Below, one piece after another: positions 48,780 through 57,403 of a stretch of DNA of 59,330 nt. Location of the stretch: NCBI GenBank assembly GCA_944392615.1, contig CALXXF010000013.1:1-59330 (forward strand), given 5' to 3'. The stretch comes from an uncultured Clostridia bacterium. Its GTDB lineage: Bacteria > Bacillota > Clostridia > Oscillospirales > CAG-272. Under the pieces are notes generated by a model. The model saw nothing but the letters and a program-made list of their open reading frames with translations, had not been told where the DNA came from and did no database searches. Each line of letters begins with the position of its first letter. Position 1 is the stretch's first letter. Both the position numbers and the translations under genes were made by a program.

Positions 48780-50942
48780 ATGAAATCAAAAGTAAAACGT
48801 GTATTGATATTGTCGGTATTGCTCATCTTCCTTATCGGTTCTGTCGCCTCTTTTGCAGCCTCATACACCTACTCCATAGGCGGCATGGCACAGGATTCAC
48901 CTGACGCCTATTCCCCGTTGACAACAATAAATTCTCTTTCGATAGGCCTTGAGGTCAATCTCAACAACCCTACTGATATAGTGGCGGATGATGACGGTAA
49001 TCTCTACATAGCCGACCCGAAAAACAACAGGATAGTGGTACTTGATGAGTACTATAGCCTGATGTTTGAAATATCGACATTCAAAAACGACCTGGGCGCC
49101 GGTGACGATGCCCTTCTGAACTGCAGCGGCGTATTCGTATGGGAGGGCCTTGAGGTCTCAGACGACGGCTCTTACACCCCTGCAAAATATATATATGTCG
49201 CCGATACGGGCAACCGCAGAATTGTCGTGTTCGACGAAAACGGCGGATATGTGAGAATAGTGGGCGAGCCATCCTCCGATATTTTTGATGAAGGACAGCT
49301 CTACACACCGACAGCTCTTGCCGTTGACTCCACTGGAAGAATGTACGTCGTTTCCACATCCACATATCAGGGAATAATATCTCTTTCGAGCGACGGAGAA
49401 TTTGAGCAGTTCGTGGGCGCTCAGAAAGCGAGCTACTCCGCATGGGACCTCTTCTGGAGAAAGTTCCAGACGGCAGAGCAGATAGCTGCTTCAGAGCAGA
49501 TAATTTCCAGTGAGTACAACAATATAACGATCGACGAAAAAGACTTCATTTATATCACAACAAACTCCACTGATGAATCTGACAGAGCCGGAGCGATCAG
49601 CAGCAAATCTTCGGATTATGCGCCTGTCAAGAGGCTTAATACAGCGGGTACGGATATAATGAAGCGCAACGGCTTCTTTTCACCGGCAGGCGAGGTGGAT
49701 TACGTCGAAAGAGCGTTTGACGGATCGCCTACAGGTGTTTCAGACATAGTTGATGTCGGTCTCGGACCGGAAGGAATCTGGTCGATAATCGACAGTAAAA
49801 GAAGCAGGGTGTATACCTATGACGACAACGGCGAGCTCCTTTTCGCCTATGGCGACAGAGGCGTACAGCTCGGCAACATTCAGACCGTCGGAGCTGTGAT
49901 CTATCAGGGCGAAAAGATGATTTTGCTCGATACCTCAAACTCGAGCTTCACAGTCTATGATCTTACAGACTACGGAGAATTGCTTCTTTCCGCCATAAGG
50001 CACAACAACGACAGAGAATATTCTGTTGCTGAGGATGACTGGCAGCAGATACTGAGTAAAAACAACAACTTTGACGCCGCTTATGTCGGACTCGGAAAGG
50101 CTTACTACCGTCAGGGCGAGTGGGAAAAGTCGATGGAGTATTATCAAAAAGCATATAACACCGCCGACTATTCAACCTCATTTGCAAACTGGAGAAAAGA
50201 AGTCGTTTCCAAGTACATTGCGCTCATACCGATCATTATTATCGTGATATGCGTGCTCATCTATCTCTTTTTCAGGTACGCTGGAAAGGTAAACAGGCGG
50301 GCGGCGGTCTCCGGGAAAAAGAAGACGCTGTGGGAGGAGCTCATGTATGCCTTCCATGTGATATTCCATCCCTTTGACGGATTCTGGGACCTCAAGCACG
50401 AGAAGAGAGGCTCTGTCAGAGCGGCGTTGATAATCCTTGCCCTTACGGTCCTGGCGTTTGCTTATCAATCGGTGGGTCAGTCGTACCTGTTCTCTCCCAG
50501 AGGAGGATACAGCAACCTGTTCTTCCAGTTAGCCGCTTTGATAATCCCGTTGCTTCTTTTCGTCACCGCAAACTGGTGTTTTACGACGCTGTTTGAAGGT
50601 GAAGGAAGTTTCAAGGATGTGTTTATCGCGTCCTGCTATTCGCTTACCCCTATCATCCTCATAATTCCGGCTGCCACAATAATGACTCACTTCGTGACTG
50701 CTTCTGAGACAGGCTTCGTCTCTCTTGCAATCGGCATATGCTATGTATGGCTCGGACTCCTGCTCTTCTTCGGAACGATGGTTACTCACGACTATTCGCT
50801 CACCAAGAACATCGGTACGATACTTGCCACGATAGTCGGAATGTGCGTTATAATGTTCATATGCGTGCTCTTCTCCAATCTGCTTATCAAGATGATGTCA
50901 TTCGTATCAAACCTGATTTCAGAGATACAGTTCCGCATGTAA
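48780..50942 (+). CDS. NHL-repeat, TPR and Yip1-domain membrane protein
   Basis: A 720-residue protein combining three unusual parts. After a signal/anchor (about 6-28) comes an NHL-type beta-propeller (about 45-415; NPTDIVADDDGNLYIADPKNNRIVVLD, KYIYVADTGNRRIVVFDENG, PTALAVDSTGRMYVVS, EGIWSIIDSKRSRVYTYDDNGELLFAYG), then a TPR-like helical pair (about 425-475; AAYVGLGKAYYRQGEWEKSMEYYQKAY), a membrane span (about 485-505), a cytoplasmic loop, and a five-span Yip1 domain (about 525-720). ATG 48780 is chosen because AAGGAG is seven bases upstream; ATG 48774 is too close. The propeller faces outward and could bind glycans or partner proteins. It lies between the first permease pair and DUF5696. 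Function unknown. Confidence 0.85.
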   Translation: MKSKVKRVLILSVLLIFLIGSVASFAASYTYSIGGMAQDSPDAYSPLTTINSLSIGLEVNLNNPTDIVADDDGNLYIADPKNNRIVVLDEYYSLMFEISTFKNDLGAGDDALLNCSGVFVWEGLEVSDDGSYTPAKYIYVADTGNRRIVVFDENGGYVRIVGEPSSDIFDEGQLYTPTALAVDSTGRMYVVSTSTYQGIISLSSDGEFEQFVGAQKASYSAWDLFWRKFQTAEQIAASEQIISSEYNNITIDEKDFIYITTNSTDESDRAGAISSKSSDYAPVKRLNTAGTDIMKRNGFFSPAGEVDYVERAFDGSPTGVSDIVDVGLGPEGIWSIIDSKRSRVYTYDDNGELLFAYGDRGVQLGNIQTVGAVIYQGEKMILLDTSNSSFTVYDLTDYGELLLSAIRHNNDREYSVAEDDWQQILSKNNNFDAAYVGLGKAYYRQGEWEKSMEYYQKAYNTADYSTSFANWRKEVVSKYIALIPIIIIVICVLIYLFFRYAGKVNRRAAVSGKKKTLWEELMYAFHVIFHPFDGFWDLKHEKRGSVRAALIILALTVLAFAYQSVGQSYLFSPRGGYSNLFFQLAALIIPLLLFVTANWCFTTLFEGEGSFKDVFIASCYSLTPIILIIPAATIMTHFVTASETGFVSLAIGICYVWLGLLLFFGTMVTHDYSLTKNIGTILATIVGMCVIMFICVLFSNLLIKMMSFVSNLISEIQFRM

Positions 50943-50960
50943 AGAAAGGAGATAAATATA

Positions 50961-53900
50961 ATGAAAAGGTATTCAAAAGACGCAAGATATTTGTCTGCCT
51001 TGATTCTCGTAATATTTATTATCGGAACTATGGCGTCTCTGTCGCTCATTCCTTCGTTTGCCCTCCCCGATTTTTACGAGGATGCAGGCGAGCTTGAAGA
51101 TTCAGACAGAATAAACCTGTATCTTGATGAAGCAAATGTTTTTGAATCCAAGGAAGAAAAACTCGCTACGATGAGCCTCAGAACCGAGACGGGAGACTAT
51201 CAGCTTTATGTCGACACCGTGACAGGCGAGGTGGCAGTAAAAAACATACTTACCGGTCAGATACTTACAACAAACCCCTATGATGTGGCTACTGCCAATG
51301 AGGCAGTCAAAGCCAACCTGATGAACCAGCTGGTTATAACCTACTGCAACGTGAGCAACAACCAGGAAGCGTCATACGGCAGCTTCACTGATTCGGCGCT
51401 TCGCGGACAGATAACAGTGAGAAATATCAGAAACGGCATAAGGGTTGAGTATACCCTCGGTAAGGAGGCCTCCCGTCAGCTCATTCCCGGATGGGTAGAG
51501 GCTGACAGATTTGAATCGATCCTGCGTGATCCCATGTGGGAAAACTGCTTCACAGAGGCGGATTACCTCGGATATATGGAGGCTAACCCCGGTGCCAACG
51601 TCACGCTGGAGCAGTACAGGGATAACAGATACAGAAGAATCTTCGGAAACTTCTATACCCTTATAGACGTAAACCCCTCCGGAAATCTTTCGCAGGCACA
51701 GATAAACAACTACAAAAACACTTATGAATGTGTCGGCGAGCTTTACAAGGATTACGACGGCGACGGCGAGCTCGACTATATGAAGATATACGTCATACTT
51801 GCCACTGCTGTCGAGCGTGAGCTCAACCTCATTGAATCTTCGGTAAAACAGTATACGGCGTATTCATATGAAGACCTCGCATACGACACCGAGCAGACCG
51901 GATACGTCTCCACAGAGACTACTCCCGCTCTTTTCAGGCTTGCGCTTGAGTATACACTTGACGAGGACGGACTGGAGGTTCGTCTGCCTGCCAACAGCAT
52001 AAGATTCGATGAAGATAATTACAGGCTTATCAAGGTAGACGTTCTGCCTTATTTCGGGACCACATCGAACGACTTTACCGGGTATACCTTTATTCCCGAC
52101 GGAAGCGGTGCGATAATAAGAAATGAGCAGATAATAAATGACGGTAAAAACCAGTATACAATAAAAGGACAGGTGTACGGCCCTGATTTCTCATACCATG
52201 ACGTAGTGGAGCAGTATAACGGCAAGAGCCAGATTATGCATCTGCCTGTCTTCGGAGTTATTGAGGATACCGTCATGACCACAGTGAATCTTGAAAACCA
52301 GACCGGTTACATATGGCTTGAATCCAACGTAACCGACGACAACGGAAAGCAGATTTACTACACCGACGCCGACAGAATAATGATTGACGCCGTTGATGCT
52401 GACGGAAACCTCATAACAACGCTTGAGGACTATCTCGCTCAGTACAAATACAATACGGCTTCTGAGACATCAGAGGTAATAAAGATAGGCGACGAGCTCT
52501 GGGAAGATCCTGACTATGCCGTTATCGATACGATTGACCGCTATAACGCTTTTGTAGAAGAAGGACTTGTCCCGTACATCGAAGTGATCGAGTTCTATCT
52601 CATGGCTCCTGTTGTCGATGAGGACGGCGAGGAAGTGACCTACCGCGGTCAGACGGTCTACCAGTATGTGGATGCAGCAGGCAATCCCGTGGCACCGGAA
52701 AACAGGATTGAGGGTGTCATAAAGATAACCGAGCAGCTGTGGTACAACGGCGAGCCCGCCTACTATAATACCGATGTCCCTGTTGACCCCGATGCTCTTA
52801 AGCCGGATGCACCTGAAGGCGGAGATACGGAGGAGCCGGGAGACGAAACAGAAGAAGGCACCGGTGACGACGAAACGACCGGCGACGATGAAACGACCGG
52901 CGACGATGAAACGACCGGCGACGACGAAGAGACCGGCGGCGATGAAGACGCCGGCGGCGACGAAGAGGGCGGAGACGAGGAAGAGGAAGTCAAGATAGAC
53001 TACTACAACAACGTCCCCAAAACCGAGTTCAGATATGACGAGCCCGCTTACGAAGAAATAGAGACTGTGGTTCCGCAGGGCTACTTCGCAGTAATTACCG
53101 AGGGTGACGCGCTTTGCAACATAACCTCCAATCACGGCGGATATAATCCTGTTACCCCGACCGGAGGCGAGCACAAGTACAATTCCGTCTACATATCGGT
53201 ATTCCCCAGACCTCAGGATTCCTACAGACTTGCAGATGCGATTTCAGTTTCCAATGACTCAACCGAGTGGGTGGTCGTTTCTGACAGAAAGTATACCGGA
53301 AGCTACAGAATAAAGTATATGATGCTTTCCGACGCGACGTATGTGCACGAGGACGAGACCGGCAAGACCGACATGGTGGAATACAAATACGAGGCAAGCT
53401 ATGTGGGAATGGCGAATGCCTACAGAGATTATCTCATAAAGACCGGAGTTCTCACTCCTCTTGAAAATACAGACGACGACATACCGCTTTATCTTGAAGC
53501 ATTCGGAATGACGACGTCTATCGAGACAGTCATAACGATACCTGTGGTCATGGATGTAGCTCTTACATCTTTTGAGGATATAGAGACTATATACGAGTCG
53601 CTTTCAGCGGTCGGAATAGATAACATCAATTTCAAGCTCACAGGCTTCTCAAACGGAGGTCTTTATCCCAAGGCGCCCAGCGCACTCAAGTTTGAGTCTG
53701 TTGTGGGCGGCAACAAGGGCTATGAGCAGCTTCTTGAATATGCAGAGGCGGTAAGCTCACAGAGTGATAAGAATCTGGCTATATTCCCGGACTTTGACTT
53801 TGCAAACGTATCTACTACAGGCGCCTTTGACGGCTTCAGTCCGCTCAAGGATTCGGCAAGGACCATCGACGAGCGTTATTCGAGCAAGCGTGAATACAGC

Positions 53901-54971
53901 GTTGCTTACCAGTCATTTGACTATGTAGGAACGATAACGGTTTCTCCGTCTGTTTACATGAAGCTCTACGAGAAATTTGCAAAGAAGCTCAACAAGCTTG
54001 GAGTTTCCGGAATATCTGTAGGAACTCTCGGAACAGACCTGAATTCCGACTTCGACAATGATGACGCATATAACCGCGAGGACTCCAAGGAGTTCACTAT
54101 AGAGCTTCTGAAAGCCCTCAAAGGCGAAAATGATGTGCCGATCATGATAGACGGCGGAAATGCATACGCTCTTAAATATGCCGATCATATACTCAACATG
54201 CCCCTTGATTCCTCCAATTATGACAGAGCGGGAGCCTCAGTGCCGTTTATGGGAATGGTGCTCCACGGCTATATCAACTATGCCGGAACAGTAACGGGTA
54301 TGGCAAGTAATATCGACAGGGAGATCCTCAAGATCATAGAGAACGGCGCCGCGCCCTACTTCACGATAGCATATTCAAATTCTTCCGTTCTTAAGGAAGA
54401 CTACAACTACGACAAGTACTACTCTATCGACTATGAGATCTGCAAGGATCAGATAATAGAAAAATACAAAATACTCAATGAGGCGCTTGCAGACCTTCAG
54501 ACTGCTACGATAACAGATCATATGTTCCTTGACGCGGTTCGCGCGCTCGGAGACAGTGAAAAAGAGTACGTTGAGGAGCTTATGGCTCTTGCCATTGCAA
54601 ATTATGACGTGGCATGCGCAGATGCTCAGAAGGCGTACAACGACAGAAAGACAATAGCAGAAAGACGCGGTGAGGAGTTCACCGAAGTGTTTGAAGAGAC
54701 CTACGCATACCTCGAAAGTGCCGAGTCTTACGCGCAGTATGTGCGTGACGAGTATGCAAATTCACTTTCCAGGGAACTGACAGGAAGCAGTGTCGTCATG
54801 GTCGAATACACAAGGAAAGACGGCTCTACCAAATGCTTTATACTCAACTATGCAGCTTACGGAATTGAAAAGGTTACAATAGGCGGCGTAGAGTATACTC
54901 TTCCCGAAGAGATAGCCTCACACGGATTTGCCGAGGTTGTAGTGAAAGGAGATGCGATTATAATTGAATAA
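50961..54971 (+). CDS. giant DUF5696 domain protein, possible glycoside-hydrolase fold
   Basis: A 1336-residue secreted or membrane-tethered protein. It has an N-terminal hydrophobic segment (about 9-35), a beta-rich region (about 70-580; YQLYVDTVTGEVAVKNILTG, YTFIPDGSGAIIRNE), an acidic repeat stretch (about 635-680, TGDDET units), a further beta region (to about 830), and a region resembling a (beta/alpha)8 barrel (about 835-1190; DNINFKLTGFSNGGLYPK, NLAIFPDFDFANV, GVSGISVGTLGTDLNSDF, PIMIDGGNAYALKYADHIL), then a helical segment. DUF5696 has no known activity; the barrel-like pattern recalls GH101/GH129-type glycosidases, an inference from pattern only. The 3' end overlaps the next permease gene by eight bases. 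AAAGGAG lies nine bases before the ATG. Confidence 0.82.
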   Translation: MKRYSKDARYLSALILVIFIIGTMASLSLIPSFALPDFYEDAGELEDSDRINLYLDEANVFESKEEKLATMSLRTETGDYQLYVDTVTGEVAVKNILTGQILTTNPYDVATANEAVKANLMNQLVITYCNVSNNQEASYGSFTDSALRGQITVRNIRNGIRVEYTLGKEASRQLIPGWVEADRFESILRDPMWENCFTEADYLGYMEANPGANVTLEQYRDNRYRRIFGNFYTLIDVNPSGNLSQAQINNYKNTYECVGELYKDYDGDGELDYMKIYVILATAVERELNLIESSVKQYTAYSYEDLAYDTEQTGYVSTETTPALFRLALEYTLDEDGLEVRLPANSIRFDEDNYRLIKVDVLPYFGTTSNDFTGYTFIPDGSGAIIRNEQIINDGKNQYTIKGQVYGPDFSYHDVVEQYNGKSQIMHLPVFGVIEDTVMTTVNLENQTGYIWLESNVTDDNGKQIYYTDADRIMIDAVDADGNLITTLEDYLAQYKYNTASETSEVIKIGDELWEDPDYAVIDTIDRYNAFVEEGLVPYIEVIEFYLMAPVVDEDGEEVTYRGQTVYQYVDAAGNPVAPENRIEGVIKITEQLWYNGEPAYYNTDVPVDPDALKPDAPEGGDTEEPGDETEEGTGDDETTGDDETTGDDETTGDDEETGGDEDAGGDEEGGDEEEEVKIDYYNNVPKTEFRYDEPAYEEIETVVPQGYFAVITEGDALCNITSNHGGYNPVTPTGGEHKYNSVYISVFPRPQDSYRLADAISVSNDSTEWVVVSDRKYTGSYRIKYMMLSDATYVHEDETGKTDMVEYKYEASYVGMANAYRDYLIKTGVLTPLENTDDDIPLYLEAFGMTTSIETVITIPVVMDVALTSFEDIETIYESLSAVGIDNINFKLTGFSNGGLYPKAPSALKFESVVGGNKGYEQLLEYAEAVSSQSDKNLAIFPDFDFANVSTTGAFDGFSPLKDSARTIDERYSSKREYSVAYQSFDYVGTITVSPSVYMKLYEKFAKKLNKLGVSGISVGTLGTDLNSDFDNDDAYNREDSKEFTIELLKALKGENDVPIMIDGGNAYALKYADHILNMPLDSSNYDRAGASVPFMGMVLHGYINYAGTVTGMASNIDREILKIIENGAAPYFTIAYSNSSVLKEDYNYDKYYSIDYEICKDQIIEKYKILNEALADLQTATITDHMFLDAVRALGDSEKEYVEELMALAIANYDVACADAQKAYNDRKTIAERRGEEFTEVFEETYAYLESAESYAQYVRDEYANSLSRELTGSSVVMVEYTRKDGSTKCFILNYAAYGIEKVTIGGVEYTLPEEIASHGFAEVVVKGDAIIIE
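52857..52985. repeat. 18-bp tandem repeat in the DUF5696 gene
   Basis: About four units of ACGACCGGCGACGATGAA encode TGDDET, followed by degenerate units (GGDEDA, GGDEEG). The copies are in frame and encode an acidic flexible spacer. Confidence 0.85.
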
Positions 54972-55968
54972 GGCACAGATAGCATCCCAGGGCGCGCTTC
55001 CCAAAAAGCGCAAACAACGCAGAGTTTCCCTTGACAGAAAGAAGGCCCGTGCAGGTTGGTTCTTTGTACTTCCGTTTGCGTTGGGCTTTGTGCTGGTATA
55101 CCTGCCGCTTATAATTGAATCGATAGTGTCCTCCTTCTTTACCGTGACGGTAAAGGCGGCGGATGTAATAACCGGAACGCCTGCTTCCTACAGGTTGCAG
55201 GCTGCCGGACTGTCGCATTATCAGGAAGCGCTGTTTGAAAATTCCGACTTTGTGCAGAACCTTATAACGGGTATGCAGCAGCTTATAATTGACATACCGG
55301 CGATAATAATATTCTCGCTGTTTATGGCAGTTATACTCAACCAGAAGATGATGGGCAGGGCTGTGTTCCGCGCTATATTCTTCATCCCGGTCATCATATC
55401 AACCGGTATAGTTGCCCAGGTAGACAATATGACCACCGAGCTTTCCAACCAGACATCAGGAGAAAGCTCAATACAAACAGGAAATCAGGCTTCGGGCTCA
55501 TCTGCTTCACAGCTTATATCTGCCGCCGATGTCTCCTCACTGTTCTCCTCGATGATGGTCGGTTCTGAGCTTGTGACGTATGTCGTCAATCTGGTGAACA
55601 ACATATACGGAATAGTTAACCGTTCAGGCGTTCAGATGCTTATATTCCTCGCGGGACTTCAGTCGATATCCCCGGCTATATACGAGTCGTGCAGTATAGA
55701 CGGTGCTACTGCCTGGGAGACATTCTGGAAAATAACCTTCCCGATGATAAGCCCGATGATCCTTGTCAATGCGGTGTATACTGTCATAGACTCCTTTACG
55801 TCGCAGAGCAATACGCTGATGAACTTTATCAACAACGCGTTCATCACCGAGGGAAATTCTGTCGCAACGGCGATGGCGTGGATATATTTTGTCATAGTTA
55901 TACTGATAGTGGCGGTTGTCGGAGGAATTTTGTCGGCATTTATCTTCTATCAGAGAAGGGAAGGGTGA
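54964..55968 (+). CDS. sugar ABC transporter permease with serine-rich insertion
   Basis: A 334-residue MalF-type permease. The basic N-terminus (KKRKQRRVSLDRKKAR) precedes span 1 (FFVLPFALGFVLVYLPLI). The EAA loop is YESCSIDGATAWETFWKITFPMISP. Between spans 3 and 4 lies an unusual Ser/Gln/Asn-rich insertion of about 45 residues (TELSNQTSGESSIQTGNQAS...), which should be extracytoplasmic and is absent from typical members. The start is TTG 54964, inside the end of DUF5696, with AAAGGAG 12 bases upstream. This is the first member of the second permease pair. Confidence 0.9.
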   Translation: MNKAQIASQGALPKKRKQRRVSLDRKKARAGWFFVLPFALGFVLVYLPLIIESIVSSFFTVTVKAADVITGTPASYRLQAAGLSHYQEALFENSDFVQNLITGMQQLIIDIPAIIIFSLFMAVILNQKMMGRAVFRAIFFIPVIISTGIVAQVDNMTTELSNQTSGESSIQTGNQASGSSASQLISAADVSSLFSSMMVGSELVTYVVNLVNNIYGIVNRSGVQMLIFLAGLQSISPAIYESCSIDGATAWETFWKITFPMISPMILVNAVYTVIDSFTSQSNTLMNFINNAFITEGNSVATAMAWIYFVIVILIVAVVGGILSAFIFYQRREG

Positions 55969-55974
55969 TGCGGA

Positions 55975-57021
55975 ATGACTAACGACACTCAGAACGCTAC
56001 CAGGGTCACCAAGGAAACGAAGAACAAAATAAGGGTCGAGTTTGAAAGAACCTCGCTCTGGGAGCGAATGAAAATCAAGTATCTCTCGCTCCGCTTTCTT
56101 GGAAGAGTTGTGTTTGTGATATTCAGAGTGGTCTTGCTCCTCGGTATCTCCTACATAATACTCTACCCCTTTATAACCAAGATCGCCGGCTCATTCATGT
56201 CTCCGGAAGACTTTGCCGACGTTACAGTCAAGCTTATATCGAGAAACCCCACGCTTGACACATACAAGGCAATAATCGAGTACAACCATTACTTTGATGC
56301 CGCTCTCACAACGCTCGGCGTCTCGCTTGTGTCCGCCCTTGCCCAGATGATTGCTTGTTGTGTCATCGCCTATGGCTTTGCAAAATACAAGTTCAAGGGC
56401 TCTAAATTCCTGTTCTTCTGCGTCGTTTTCACGATGGTCGTTCCTCATCAGACGATAAAATCGGCGCTTTCGCTTAAGTTCAGATACTTTGATATTGGCG
56501 TATACAACTTCGGAATAATAAAGCTCTTTACCGGCGGTCAGTCGCTCAACCTTCTTGATACCTACTGGCCTATGGTGATACTCTCGCTCACAGGACTTGC
56601 TTTTAAGAACGGTCTGTATATATTCATGCTCAGACAGTTTTTCAAGGGCATTCCCGACTCGCTTGAGGAATCGGCGTATATAGACGGCTCCGGTGTTTTC
56701 AGAACCTTCGTTCAGATTATACTTCCGTTGTCTGTGCCGATGCTCATCACCGTGTTCCTCTTCGCATTTTCATGGCAGTGGACTGATAACTTCTATGTAT
56801 CGATATTCTTCCCCGGAAGGGAGCAGTATGTCTTTACAAAGATATTGACGGTACCGGCTCCATTCAGAGAGGCGGTTAATCAGGCGGGCGGTTCACTGTT
56901 CAATCAGGCAATTATGAACACTTGCGCGATAATGATTATATTGCCGCTCGTTGTAGTGTATCTTTTCTGCCAGAGGTTCCTGATCCAGGGAATTGAAAGA
57001 TCCGGTATTACCGGCGAATAA
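55975..57021 (+). CDS. carbohydrate ABC transporter permease (second pair)
   Basis: A 348-residue MalG-type permease with six spans. The N-terminal 45 residues are hydrophilic and basic, longer than in the first pair. EAA loop: EESAYIDGSGVFRTFVQIILPLSVP. The segment MVVPHQTIKSALSLKFRYF between spans is typical of the family. ATG 55975 follows the preceding stop by six bases. It is the last gene of the operon, with a strong terminator 41 bases after its stop. The operon therefore has two permease pairs but a single binding protein. Confidence 0.92.
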   Translation: MTNDTQNATRVTKETKNKIRVEFERTSLWERMKIKYLSLRFLGRVVFVIFRVVLLLGISYIILYPFITKIAGSFMSPEDFADVTVKLISRNPTLDTYKAIIEYNHYFDAALTTLGVSLVSALAQMIACCVIAYGFAKYKFKGSKFLFFCVVFTMVVPHQTIKSALSLKFRYFDIGVYNFGIIKLFTGGQSLNLLDTYWPMVILSLTGLAFKNGLYIFMLRQFFKGIPDSLEESAYIDGSGVFRTFVQIILPLSVPMLITVFLFAFSWQWTDNFYVSIFFPGREQYVFTKILTVPAPFREAVNQAGGSLFNQAIMNTCAIMIILPLVVVYLFCQRFLIQGIERSGITGE

Positions 57022-57061
57022 TTCACGGAAAAGGCTTCGGACGATCTCAGAGTATCCAATT

Positions 57062-57125
57062 AAACGGCTCTCCTTGTAAGGAATCTTCTTTGACAAGATG
57101 TTGTCCTTTCAGGAGAGCCGTTTTT
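57062..57125 (+). terminator. terminator of the seven-gene transport operon
   Basis: AAACGGCTCTCCT (57062-57074) pairs perfectly with AGGAGAGCCGTTT (57111-57123), followed by TT, with an inner AAGATG-type pairing in the loop. Confidence 0.92.
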
Positions 57126-57403
57126 AACAAGAAAAGTGTATTAGGCAGTCATAGTATAAATATACGTTAAATACTCATCGGCGTGCGTTTGAAGAATTCA
57201 GATGTCAGTACTCTGATAACTCAAGCATACAAAAAACATCTTTTGCTGACCACTGCATACAGATTTTTAACAAGCTTTTTTAAAAAGACTTTTTCAAAAA
57301 GGCAGCGAAGGATGCTTGCGCAAAGGGATGGATTTAAAAGACTACCAAGCAACAGAACCAACATACAAAACCAATATTTTGACCTGTGACATGGGGATAA
57401 GCT
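57126..57403. other. intergenic region upstream of the GH4 gene
   Basis: A/T-rich, with no gene and no clear promoter. The segment 57270-57302 (ACAAGCTTTTTTAAAAAGAC, then TTTTTCAAAAAG) contains a near palindrome and resembles the last unit of the repeat at 37365-37470. GGGGA lies about seven bases before the GH4 start. Confidence 0.5.

Noticed and set aside
52470..53174. Long minus-strand frame opposite DUF5696
   Set aside because: Produced by the acidic repeat and biased codon use of the plus-strand gene; no start signal.
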